From NCBI RefSeq assembly GCF_003751385.1, contig NZ_RJVA01000011.1:316412-380411 (forward strand): a DNA stretch of 64,000 nucleotides, written 5' to 3'. This stretch comes from Desulfosoma caldarium. Lineage in GTDB: Bacteria; Desulfobacterota; Syntrophobacteria; Syntrophobacterales; DSM-9756. Below the pieces are notes generated by a model, which was not told the origin of the DNA, ran no database searches, and saw only the letters and a list, made by a program, of their open reading frames with translations. How positions within the stretch are numbered: position 1 is the stretch's first letter; each line of letters starts with the position of its first letter. Positions 1 through 8,478 of the stretch are shown in pieces. The translations under genes and the position numbers were made by a program.

Positions 1-2622
1 GAGCTTTTGAAGGAGAGTTCGTCCTTCGTTTGTGGATACCGCCGTCCAAGCCGAAAACAAGGCCGCTTCGGTGCTGGATACTTCGTTGGCATGGTGTCGT
101 GCGTTAAAAACCAGAGTGGGTTTTATAAGGCGCAACCGCGATCTTGAGACGGTTTGGGAAGGCGAGGGAAGCGTGGCTTCAAGGGCCCAGACAGGGCGGC
201 CCTGAAAGGTTTTGGCCGCCTGCCACGCCTTGAGTCCCGGCAAACTCGAAAGCTTTCGAACCCATCGGGCCACATCCCGAAACGCAAGAAGGCGATCCGT
301 TGGCGGCGGATCCATGACTTCACGCTCACGGGCTTTCGGCAGAGAGCGCGGAGGGCGTGGGGCGGGACATCGAAGGACGATGTGATCTTTTGTGTTCGAC
401 AAAACGCCGTCGAGGCCTAGTCGGGACAGGATGTTGCCCAATTGATGCTGGTCCTGAGGACAAGCCGGCGGGGAAAGGGCCAATGCCATATCCCAGTGTC
501 GCTTGTGACAGCGCAGCCATGAGATGCGAGGCTCTTCTTCGGCGTCGGCGCTGCCTTGGGGAACACTCTGAACGCAGGCCAATGGATGGATTATGGATTC
601 CGCAAACGGTTGGGCCTCCAGACGAGCTCTGGCGTGCCCCCCAGGACTTTTCCACGCCACGAACGGCATGACCTGTCCCAGTTGCAAGGATTCGCAAAGG
701 TCATGGCGCGCGGCGAATTCTTTGTAGGCTTCGAGAATCGTGAAATAGAGGTCCTCGTGAAGGGCCTCCATGGGGGAGAGCCTTTCCTGGTCCAGGCCCA
801 AGGCTTTTTCGGTTTCCTCAATCCGAACGTCGATGCGAATTTCTTTCCAGAACGCTCGAAGCCGAGCCGGAGAGCCTACGGACAGGCGCCGTTCCATGGA
901 TTTCCAAAGTGCCGGTAGCCATCTCTTGCCAAAGACTCTCCAGAACACTTCGCGATCCGTGGGAATGGAGCGGTCCAGCACGATATGGGATCCTTGCATC
1001 AACCGGAGGCCCGAGGTGGTGGGGTGGACCGTTCCGGCGTGTTCAAGTTGCCCGAAGTAAGGAAGTGCCGAGCAGCGGGGAGTCAATGCCTCGTGCAGGA
1101 GAAGCTGCCCTTCAGGGTTCCAGGCCCGGACGCGATAGGTGTCCTGCTGGACAGGATCCATGCGAAGGCGAATTTTCGAAACATCCCACTCGAGGCTTTG
1201 GGCGAGGAGGTCTGGACCTGGATAAATTTCCTGAAGCCAACGCGTGCGGGTTTCCATGCTGCCCTCAGGGCCCCTAAAGGGTGAGAAAGAAAGCTCCAGG
1301 GTATGGACGCACGCGTCCTTGTCGTTGTGAAGATCGCGAAGGGCGGGCAGCACTTTTTCCAAAAGCCAGCAAAGGCCTGGCTTGTAAGCGTTATAGACTT
1401 CTAGGGACGGTTGGTAACCTTTGGCTTTGAGAATCTTCTCCAAGCGAGCCTTGAGGCGGTATCGCACCGGTTCAGGTTTGCTCACAAAGACTGTTCCCCT
1501 AAGAGGACCACTCCCCGAAGGGAGGCGCCTAACGAGCTTTTCCAGTCGAAGGTCTTCAGCGATCCATTGGCACTCTCGTATCAGGGGCGAATGCGATGCC
1601 TCGGACTGAACAGGTGCCGAGCGTTTCACCAGCCTCGTGATGAGCTGCACCTTGTCACGCAGCGCCTCGATCGGCTCTGCTTCGGGACCCGGCTCACGGA
1701 CTGCCCACAGAAGCCAGCCTTTAAGAGCCCTCTCCAGAGAGGCTCCTGAGCCCTCAAGGATGAGATGCCGGCAGTTCTTTTCGGCGAAGCGGACCAGGGC
1801 CTTGTCGCCCCAAGTTTTTTCTCGCAGTTCCAAAACGATGCCGTGCTGGTCCGCTGCAGCCAAAGAAATGAAAGGGATATGGATTTGCGTGGCTTCCAAG
1901 CTGAGTCGAGACAGCACATGGCACAGGGTCCATCCGAGGCGAGGCGACAATCTTGGGGATGGGAGAGCCACGGTCAGGGAAAGGGATCGCTGCCTTGGGT
2001 CTTCTTCGAGAGTTTCGAAGATTCCGTGAGGGCTTGAGAGATTCAAGAGATTCGGCGCGTTCTTGGGGTTTAAACTCTGGTGCCGCTTTACTGGAGGACA
2101 AGAAAGATCCAGAAGGGCCGCCTTGGCTTGGCTGATCTTGTGCGTAAGGCACGGCTTCTTAAGGTCACCTGTGTTCCAGGCCATCAGCACCTGGGTGTCG
2201 GGCAACCATTGAAGAACGGACCAGGTTTCGGGAAGATTGGGCAGATCTAGCGCATCGCAAACCGCCAAGAGGCGTAAAAAAGAGGCTATTGCCTCCGGTG
2301 ACTGGCCGGTTGCCACGACGCGGCCAAGGCTTTGTCGAACGAGGCGCACCGGGGACGGCGAAGGGGTGTTTTCGACCGCCTGCGCGGGGAGGCGAACCAC
2401 CAGGTGAGGTTGGGGGCCTTGAGGTCCGCGAAATCGCACGAGGGGAGCTTCAAGGCGCACGGAGTCAAAAGCCCAGCGGCATGCCACATGCGCTGCCTCC
2501 GCCCACACCACGCTCCACGACAGATTCCGCGGAAGAACCAGCCTCACGGTCACGCGGTCGATGACGCCGTCCGCGTCCGTGTCTTCATAGATTTTTTGTC
2601 TAGCAAAAAGCTGCGCCAGCAT
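1..2622 (-). CDS. Large M14-family zinc peptidase (partial, runs off left edge)
   Basis: The minus strand is open without a stop from an ATG at 2622 to base 1, giving 874 codons with the C-terminus outside the window. An in-frame TGA just upstream of the ATG supports this start, although the ribosome binding site is weak. Near the end of the visible part the motif NARHHANEVSST carries the HxxE zinc-ligand pair of M14 metallocarboxypeptidases (His ~844, Glu ~847), preceded by a stretch typical of the domain's first strands. The distal His and catalytic Glu must lie beyond the edge. About 770 residues before the peptidase domain match no family I recognise; near the N-terminus is a calcium-loop-like DTDADGVIDR. 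I see no signal peptide, so the protein is probably cytoplasmic. It lies 77 bp downstream of ampG on the same strand, which may indicate a role in muropeptide trimming (inference). Confidence 0.8.
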   Translation of the reverse strand, partial: MLAQLFARQKIYEDTDADGVIDRVTVRLVLPRNLSWSVVWAEAAHVACRWAFDSVRLEAPLVRFRGPQGPQPHLVVRLPAQAVENTPSPSPVRLVRQSLGRVVATGQSPEAIASFLRLLAVCDALDLPNLPETWSVLQWLPDTQVLMAWNTGDLKKPCLTHKISQAKAALLDLSCPPVKRHQSLNPKNAPNLLNLSSPHGIFETLEEDPRQRSLSLTVALPSPRLSPRLGWTLCHVLSRLSLEATQIHIPFISLAAADQHGIVLELREKTWGDKALVRFAEKNCRHLILEGSGASLERALKGWLLWAVREPGPEAEPIEALRDKVQLITRLVKRSAPVQSEASHSPLIRECQWIAEDLRLEKLVRRLPSGSGPLRGTVFVSKPEPVRYRLKARLEKILKAKGYQPSLEVYNAYKPGLCWLLEKVLPALRDLHNDKDACVHTLELSFSPFRGPEGSMETRTRWLQEIYPGPDLLAQSLEWDVSKIRLRMDPVQQDTYRVRAWNPEGQLLLHEALTPRCSALPYFGQLEHAGTVHPTTSGLRLMQGSHIVLDRSIPTDREVFWRVFGKRWLPALWKSMERRLSVGSPARLRAFWKEIRIDVRIEETEKALGLDQERLSPMEALHEDLYFTILEAYKEFAARHDLCESLQLGQVMPFVAWKSPGGHARARLEAQPFAESIIHPLACVQSVPQGSADAEEEPRISWLRCHKRHWDMALALSPPACPQDQHQLGNILSRLGLDGVLSNTKDHIVLRCPAPRPPRSLPKAREREVMDPPPTDRLLAFRDVARWVRKLSSLPGLKAWQAAKTFQGRPVWALEATLPSPSQTVSRSRLRLIKPTLVFNARHHANEVSSTEAALFSAWTAVSTNEGRTLLQKL

Positions 2623-2699
2623 ACTTCATCCACGGCATGAAAAGGTTTCAGAAGTGTTCGAAGGTTTCCTTTGTCCACGGAGGAGAACCATGGCCACCT

Positions 2700-3953
2700 T
2701 CATGGTAGGGTCGTGGGTGAGGGCGGGCGGCGCCAGGGGGCAAAGCGCGGCAGAAGCACAATGCCGGGAACGGCACCCAGGACGCTCAGGGTGTAAAACC
2801 ACGGCCATCCCAGGGCGGCCACGAGAAATCCTGTGGGGGTTCCGGCCAACACTCTGGAAACGGCCATGAGGCTTGAGAGCAACGCGTACTGTGTGGCGGT
2901 GTAACGCCTGTCGCACAAGCTCATGAGAAAAGCCAAAAAGGCCGCCGTGCCCAGGCCGCCGCACAGGTTTTCCAGGGCTACAGCCCCTACCAGAAAGGCA
3001 TAATTCGGTCCAGCCAGGGCCAGACCCACAAAGGCGAGATTTGAAAAGGCCTGAAGGAAGGCTGCCACCCATAAAGACCGAGCGATGCCCAGGCGATGCA
3101 CCAGAGCCCCTCCGATTAATGTGCCCACGATGGTGCTCACCAGGCCGAAGGCCTTGTTCACAGTACCAACATCCGTTCGGGTAAAGCCCAAGTCTAGCAA
3201 GAACGGCGTGGTCAGAGCGCCGGCCAGTGCGTCACTGAGTTTGAAGACCATGACAAACACCAGGATGGCCACGGCGCCGGGGCGCGTAAAATAGTTGGTC
3301 AAAGGAGCCCATACGGTTTCCTTGAGGTTTTTGGGACCGAGTTCGGCCGCTTCCCCACTGTTGGCCGGCTCCGGGCACAAGAAGGTCCACAGGGTACATG
3401 CCCCCATGAGCATGCCCATGGAAAGGTATACGGTCCGCCAGGGTAGATGGTCCGAAAGGATCAGGGCCATGGCCCCTGAGGTGAGCATGGCCAATCGGTA
3501 GCCCACGACGCTCATGGCCGCTCCGGCCCCTTTGTCCGCATCGGGCAGCACTTCCGCTCGGTACGCGTCGATGACGATATCCTGACTGGCACTCCAAAAG
3601 GCGATGATGAAGGCCAGAGCGCCCATGAGCTGAAGATGGCGAGAGGGGGTGAGCGACCCCAGGATCAGAAGGCTTGCACTGAGAAGGATCTGGGTGGTAA
3701 GGATCCAACCCCGGCGCCTGCCAAGCCAAGGTGCAGTAAAACGATCCATCAGGGGTGCCCAGGCCACCTTGAGCGTATAAGGCAAGCCGACCAGAGAAAA
3801 GAGGCCGATGAGGCGAATGTCCACCTTTTCGGACATCATCCAGGCCTGAAGCGTGCTTCCGGTCAGGGCCAAAGGCAGGCCGGACGAAAATCCTAGACCC
3901 AGCAGACCTAGCACATGTCGTCGGCCATAAACGCACAACCAGGACGAGGACAC
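2700..3953 (-). CDS. ampG: AmpG-like muropeptide MFS transporter
   Basis: This 417-residue protein has about 12 hydrophobic segments and the AmpG signature near its N-terminus (GFSSGLPLALTGSTLQAWM, then LVGLPYTLK and WAPLMDR). AmpG proteins import anhydro-muropeptides released by cell-wall turnover across the inner membrane for recycling. The start is a GTG at 3953, chosen because GGAGG sits four bases upstream. The next gene on the strand is the M14 peptidase. The start region nearly abuts the divergent radical SAM gene, so the promoter for one or both may lie inside the neighbour. The substrate is inferred from the family; related MFS proteins with other substrates cannot be excluded. Confidence 0.85.
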   Translation of the reverse strand: MSSSWLCVYGRRHVLGLLGLGFSSGLPLALTGSTLQAWMMSEKVDIRLIGLFSLVGLPYTLKVAWAPLMDRFTAPWLGRRRGWILTTQILLSASLLILGSLTPSRHLQLMGALAFIIAFWSASQDIVIDAYRAEVLPDADKGAGAAMSVVGYRLAMLTSGAMALILSDHLPWRTVYLSMGMLMGACTLWTFLCPEPANSGEAAELGPKNLKETVWAPLTNYFTRPGAVAILVFVMVFKLSDALAGALTTPFLLDLGFTRTDVGTVNKAFGLVSTIVGTLIGGALVHRLGIARSLWVAAFLQAFSNLAFVGLALAGPNYAFLVGAVALENLCGGLGTAAFLAFLMSLCDRRYTATQYALLSSLMAVSRVLAGTPTGFLVAALGWPWFYTLSVLGAVPGIVLLPRFAPWRRPPSPTTLP

Positions 3954-3995
3954 TTTTCCTCCGTAAACGGATCAAAGCATCGAGGCCATCGAGGA

Positions 3996-5048
3996 GTGAT
4001 TTCTCTCGAAGACTTTGCATCGCAATGGAAAATGCCCGTGGCCCCCATGATGGCGGTGCACCGGGTTTACCCTTTCGTTCTGAGCCGTCATTTTGCCGGA
4101 CTCATCCGCACCCCGGAGGATCCTTTGTGGCGCCAGGTGGTGCCTGACCCAAGAGAGCTGGACGAAAGCGACCCTGTGGGCTTGAGGGATCCTTTGGGGG
4201 AGGAGCGTCGTTCCCCCGTGCCCAACCTTGTTCATCGATATCCCGATCGCGTGTTGTGGATTGTCACCGACGCCTGTGCCGTGCATTGCCGCTTCTGCAC
4301 GCGAAAACGGCGCTGGACGCACCCGGTGCCTCTTCATGACGACCTCATTCGTGAGGCGTTGCACTATATTCGAAAAACCCCCGCGATTCATGATGTCATT
4401 CTTTCCGGGGGCGATCCACTCATGCTGCCCTTGGAGCTTCTGGAAGAGCTGATGGCCAAGGTGCGGGAAATTCCTCACGTGCGCCTCCTTCGGCTCGGCA
4501 CGCGGGTGCCTTTTGCCGATCCGGTACGCATCACGCCCACCGTGGCGCGACGCCTGGCCGCTTACGGTCCCTTGTACATGAACATTCATGTGAATCATCC
4601 ATGGGAAATTTCCGAAGAGAGCCGTGAAGCCTGCCGCCTGCTGGCCGATGCCGGCATTCCTTTGGGAAGCCAAACGGTGCTGCTCAAGGGCATTAACGAT
4701 TCGGCCCCTGTCTTGAGCAGCCTGTTCACGGAACTCCTCACCCTCAGAGTGCGCCCCTATTACCTGCTGCAAATGGACCTCATGCAGGGCACGCGCCACT
4801 TTCGAACCCCTCTGGCAGCCGGAGCGGAACTCATGGCGGCTTTGCGCAACCGGATTTCCGGGCTGGCCATTCCCCAATTCGTTGTGGACCTTCCCCAGGG
4901 TTTGGGAAAGGTGCCCATCACGGCGTCCGCCGTCGAGCGCGTGGATGCAGACCGTGTGATCCTGCAGAATTTCGCCGGGCATGCCACGGCCTATCCACTG
5001 GAACCTGAGGAAAGGGGACGTTTGCGGCACATTTTGGGGTTGGGCTGA
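3996..5048 (+). CDS. KamA/EpmB-family radical SAM aminomutase
   Basis: This radical SAM/PLP enzyme of the lysine 2,3-aminomutase family has the CxxxCxxC cluster motif (CAVHCRFCTRKR), the family phrase VILSGGDPL and a C-terminal DLPQGLGK that should hold the PLP lysine. At about 350 residues it is shorter than catabolic KamA (over 410) and close to EpmB, which makes beta-lysine for elongation factor P. No epmA or efp is nearby, so a free lysine or glutamate mutase is equally possible. The frame is open back to 3915, overlapping the ampG start on the other strand. I chose the GTG at 3996 because a GAGG lies about 10 bases upstream and similarity seems to begin shortly after; ATG 4032 is the next option. 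Confidence 0.82.
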   Translation: MISLEDFASQWKMPVAPMMAVHRVYPFVLSRHFAGLIRTPEDPLWRQVVPDPRELDESDPVGLRDPLGEERRSPVPNLVHRYPDRVLWIVTDACAVHCRFCTRKRRWTHPVPLHDDLIREALHYIRKTPAIHDVILSGGDPLMLPLELLEELMAKVREIPHVRLLRLGTRVPFADPVRITPTVARRLAAYGPLYMNIHVNHPWEISEESREACRLLADAGIPLGSQTVLLKGINDSAPVLSSLFTELLTLRVRPYYLLQMDLMQGTRHFRTPLAAGAELMAALRNRISGLAIPQFVVDLPQGLGKVPITASAVERVDADRVILQNFAGHATAYPLEPEERGRLRHILGLG

Positions 5049-5121
5049 GGCATGCCGAAGCACAGCCAAGCTCATGGGCATCGTGGGCACCGGAGAGGCG
5101 TCCTGGGCCGATGAGCCCGCA

Positions 5122-7452
5122 TCAAGAAATTCGTTCCCAGATAGGGCCGTGGGCGGAATCTCGAACGACGATCCCCAGACGGCGCAGCTCTTCTCGAAGC
5201 GCGTCGGCTCGAGCCCAATCCTTGCGGGCGCGGGCGGCTTCCCTCTGATCCATGAGGGCCTTTTCTTCGTTGGACAAGGGGCGAAGTTCCGGCTCAAACA
5301 GACCCAGAATGCGATCCACGTTTTGAACCGCCTGAAGAGCGGCTTCCTTGGCCCGCGGTGCCAGAGGGCCTTGATCCATGCGCTGATGCATTGTGCGGAC
5401 GAAATCGAAAAGGGCTGCCAGGGCCTTGGGTGTGTTCACGTCGTTGGCCAGAGCCTCAAAAAAGTCTCGCTCCAGCGAAAACACCTCTTCTTCCACTCCG
5501 TTGACGGCGCCATCGTCCACCGGACTATGGCGCAGCCGATGGATGAATTCCCTTACCCTCTTGAGCCCCCGGGCGGCGCTTTGAAGACTTTGCCTGGAAA
5601 GCCGCATGGGTTTGCGGTAATGGGAGGCGATCAGCCAGAAGCGGACCTCAGTGGGAGTCATGCCTTGGGCGTAGAGGTCTTCAAGGGTCAGCGGCCTTGC
5701 AGATTCCTCGGCCTTCCACAGGGCCGAGCTTTCGTCCTCCGCGCTTTGAATCCTTTCGCACAAAAGCCACGTGTTCGCGTAGGCCTTTCCGGTGAAGGCT
5801 GCGGCGATGGTGCGCAGGTTTTCCAAATGAGGAAAGAGAAAATCCATGGCACTGACACAGATGTCCACGGGAAATCCAAGCTGATCCATGACCATGGCCG
5901 CGGTGGCGATATGCCACGTGGGCACCACATTGCCCCATTCGGTCTTGATGTAGTGGCCGCGTTTCAGTTCGGCCAAGGTGGCCCGCTTGAGCAGGGCGAA
6001 ATCGCGGGGGTTCAACTTCTCGTAGGCGCTCAAATCCACCGAAGATCCGGGCCGAATCTTTTTGGGGTCAATGCGGGGCAGCCGTCCGTAGTCATCCACC
6101 TGCGCTACACTGAAATAGACTGATCGCAGCTTTTCGTAAGCGGCGCCTTTTTTGATCAAGGAACGCACCAGGTTGACGACGGCGTCCAGATGGTCGCTCG
6201 TCTTGGTCAGGCCGAGCTGCGAGGCCATGCCAAGCTTCTGCAATTCCGTGGTGAAAACCGCCATCTGCTCTTCCACGTAGTCTTCGAGGGCTGTGTTCTT
6301 TTCCAGAGCGCTCTGAATGGATCGGCTGTCCAGGTCGGGAAGGAAAACATAGGTTTCCGTTCGAAAGCCTTTGGATCGTACGAATCGCGTGAGAATATCT
6401 GCAAGCATAAGCCTTCGAGCGGTTTCCAGAGAAAGGCAGGAATCCAGGGGAGGGCCCGTCACGGCGATGCGGATTGTGCCTTCCACCACGGGTTTGAAGT
6501 TCACTTTGGTGCGCTGCAGAAAATCAAAAAAGCGAAAATCCGGTTCCAGCATTGTGGTAAAGAGGTTGGTGCTGAGGTAGCGGTCGCCGCCGTCGGGTAG
6601 GACGGCCACAATGACGCCACTTTCCCGTTCCTTGGCGATTTCCACGGCCGCGGCCATGCAGGCCCCGGAACTCATACCCACAAAGATGCCCTCTTCCCGA
6701 GCCAATCGCCGGGCCATTTCAAAAGCGTCTTCGTCTTTTACATGAACAATGCGGTCCAGCTTGTGCCGATCAAAGATGCCCGGCACGTAGGACTCCTTCA
6801 TGTTCTTGAGTCCTTGAATCTTGTGCCCCGGGTAGGGCTCCACGGCCACCACTTCAATGGCGGCATTGCGTTCCTTCATGGCCTGCAGGATGCCCATGGC
6901 GGTGCCGCTTGTGCCTAGAGTGGTCACCACCACATTGACCCGTCCTTCGGTTTGCTCATAAATTTCCGGACCTGTGCCTCGATAGTGTGCTTCGGGATTG
7001 GCCGGATTGTTGAATTGATCGGCCAAAAAATACTTGTCCGGATGCTCCCGCACCATGCGATAGACTTCTTCAATGGCGCCGTCGGTGCCCAAGGCTCCGG
7101 GAGTGAGCAGCAGTTCGGCGCCCAGGGCCTTGAGAATTTTCTGGCGCTCACTGCTGGCCGTCTCAGGCATGGCCAAAATGAGGCGGTAGCCCTTGACGGC
7201 GGCCACCACGGCCAACCCGATGCCGGTATTGCCGCTGGTGGCTTCGATGATGGTTTTCTGAGGTGTCAGCTCTCCACTGCGTTCCGCCGCTTCGATCATG
7301 GCTAGTGCCGGGCGGTCCTTAATGGAACCGCCGGGATTCTTGCATTCGAGCTTGGCATAGATGGTGGTTCGAGGGTTGGGGTTGAGGCGGTTGATGCGAA
7401 CCAAAGGGGTGTTGCCGATGGCCTGCAGCACATTGTCAAAGACGTTTTTCAT
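5122..7452 (-). CDS. Cysteine synthase fused to inactive-looking cysteinyl-tRNA synthetase domain
   Basis: Residues 1 to ~310 form a full O-acetylserine sulfhydrylase (CysK/CysM fold type II): NPGGSIKDRPA with the PLP lysine at ~45, SGNTGIGLA and GTSGTAMG. Residues ~325-776 align by pattern along the whole length of a cysteinyl-tRNA synthetase. However, the HIGH position reads SCLSLETAR, the KMSKS position reads LWKAEESARPL, and the zinc-ligand regions read WHIATAAM and FPHLENLR instead of WHIECSAM and FPHHENE. The second half therefore cannot be expected to adenylate cysteine. Possible roles are tRNA or cysteine sensing, or scaffolding. The frame is open to 7602, but I chose the ATG at 7452 because GGAGAGAG lies upstream and CysK similarity begins immediately. 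A promoter candidate lies about 95 bp upstream. Confidence 0.88.
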   Translation of the reverse strand: MKNVFDNVLQAIGNTPLVRINRLNPNPRTTIYAKLECKNPGGSIKDRPALAMIEAAERSGELTPQKTIIEATSGNTGIGLAVVAAVKGYRLILAMPETASSERQKILKALGAELLLTPGALGTDGAIEEVYRMVREHPDKYFLADQFNNPANPEAHYRGTGPEIYEQTEGRVNVVVTTLGTSGTAMGILQAMKERNAAIEVVAVEPYPGHKIQGLKNMKESYVPGIFDRHKLDRIVHVKDEDAFEMARRLAREEGIFVGMSSGACMAAAVEIAKERESGVIVAVLPDGGDRYLSTNLFTTMLEPDFRFFDFLQRTKVNFKPVVEGTIRIAVTGPPLDSCLSLETARRLMLADILTRFVRSKGFRTETYVFLPDLDSRSIQSALEKNTALEDYVEEQMAVFTTELQKLGMASQLGLTKTSDHLDAVVNLVRSLIKKGAAYEKLRSVYFSVAQVDDYGRLPRIDPKKIRPGSSVDLSAYEKLNPRDFALLKRATLAELKRGHYIKTEWGNVVPTWHIATAAMVMDQLGFPVDICVSAMDFLFPHLENLRTIAAAFTGKAYANTWLLCERIQSAEDESSALWKAEESARPLTLEDLYAQGMTPTEVRFWLIASHYRKPMRLSRQSLQSAARGLKRVREFIHRLRHSPVDDGAVNGVEEEVFSLERDFFEALANDVNTPKALAALFDFVRTMHQRMDQGPLAPRAKEAALQAVQNVDRILGLFEPELRPLSNEEKALMDQREAARARKDWARADALREELRRLGIVVRDSAHGPIWERIS

Positions 7453-7543
7453 GACCCAGAACTCTCTCCACAGCGCACCCTCCACCGAGGCGACGCCCAT
7501 GGCTTGGAATGTGATGAGCCGATTCGATTGAAAACCGGGGGGT

Positions 7544-7572
7544 ATCTTGAAATTTTTGCGCCGCTTTGTCAA
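7544..7572 (-). promoter_or_regulatory. Sigma-70 promoter candidate for the CysK fusion
   Basis: On the minus strand there is a perfect -35 TTGACA (7572-7567), a 17-base spacer and a -10 CAAGAT (7549-7544). The start of transcription would fall near 7537, leaving a leader of about 85 bases before the ATG at 7452. The -10 is only a partial match, so this is a pattern-based call. Confidence 0.45.
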
Positions 7573-8349
7573 ACCTGAACCCGTGAAAGAAATTCCATCC
7601 ATGCATCTATTTTGGGCACCCGCCCGTGAATCTCACACGGCGTTCATGCCACCAAAAATCCTGTCATCATCTCACTTGACCCATGCGCTTTAGTACGCGG
7701 TGATCAATACGCCCACGCCATCGCTTGAGTATACGTCCTAATAGATCGGCTCAGGAATAACTCGAGCACTCGACACCAATCAAAATGGGTAGAGCATCTC
7801 CGTGGCCTATACTTCAATCCTTTGCTGTGCGAAATAAAAATATTGAAGAAAATTCTACATGTCAGAGAAAGACTTGATCCGCATCGATTTCTTCGTCGGC
7901 AGGGTTCGTGATACACAGACGGTTGCCACGGGAGTGCGTTCATAACGTATCGCGTACTCTTAGGCTTTCTGGGTGGATTCTGCTTTTCGAGTTCCACACC
8001 GACGTGGCCAGAGGGTGCCTGACGGCACGGGCAGCTTCGACGCCGTGAAGCGACTTACCTGGAAGTACGAGTTTTGAGCGGGCCATGAGTACCTGGCCCT
8101 CTCCGCTTTGAGGAGTGGCTAAGATGGCTCGAAGACGTCCAGCTCAATGGGAGTTCATCAGGTCTTGAACAAGAATGCATTCCTGGTGCCTTTTTAAAAG
8201 CCTGTGGCATGGCATGGTTAGCGCGCTCAATCGTTGCGGCGCCGAGACCGCCTGTTGCTGAATCCGGAATGCGGTCAACACGCTCCACTGGCCTACGCTC
8301 GGCTTGGCCGGCTTTGATGGAATTATGCCAGCAAACCCGATGGCAAGGT
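7573..8349. other. Gene-free stretch, possibly decayed
   Basis: About 780 bases between two divergent promoters have no open frame with convincing protein character on either strand. A short plus-strand frame at 7858 begins MSEKDLIRID, faintly like the N-terminus of some transposases, but it stops after 28 codons and nothing recognisable follows. I see no tRNA, repeat or CRISPR structure. It may be an eroded insertion or former gene. Confidence 0.4.
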
Positions 8350-8378
8350 TTGACGGGACCTGAGCAAGACGCTATATA
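8350..8378 (+). promoter_or_regulatory. Sigma-70 promoter for panE
   Basis: TTGACG (8350-8355), a 17-base spacer and TATATA (8373-8378) form a strong consensus-like promoter. It would start transcription near 8385 and give panE a leader of about 90 bases. Confidence 0.65.
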
Positions 8379-8478
8379 TACCCGGATTTGTCCGCTAAGG
8401 GCATGGAAAGGTGCTTCAAGGAGGGCTTGACGCAGGACACTCTTAAACGTCGAGGTTTAGAACGAGAAGGAGCGATCA

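Noticed and set aside
123-2564. Numerous short plus- and minus-strand frames in the first 2.6 kb
   Set aside because: They are shadows of a single minus-strand frame that is open from 2622 to the window edge and carries the M14 zinc motif.
7453-7602. N-terminal extension of the CysK fusion to 7602
   Set aside because: The extra 50 residues do not look like protein, include the promoter candidate, and CysK similarity plus a ribosome binding site place the start at 7452.
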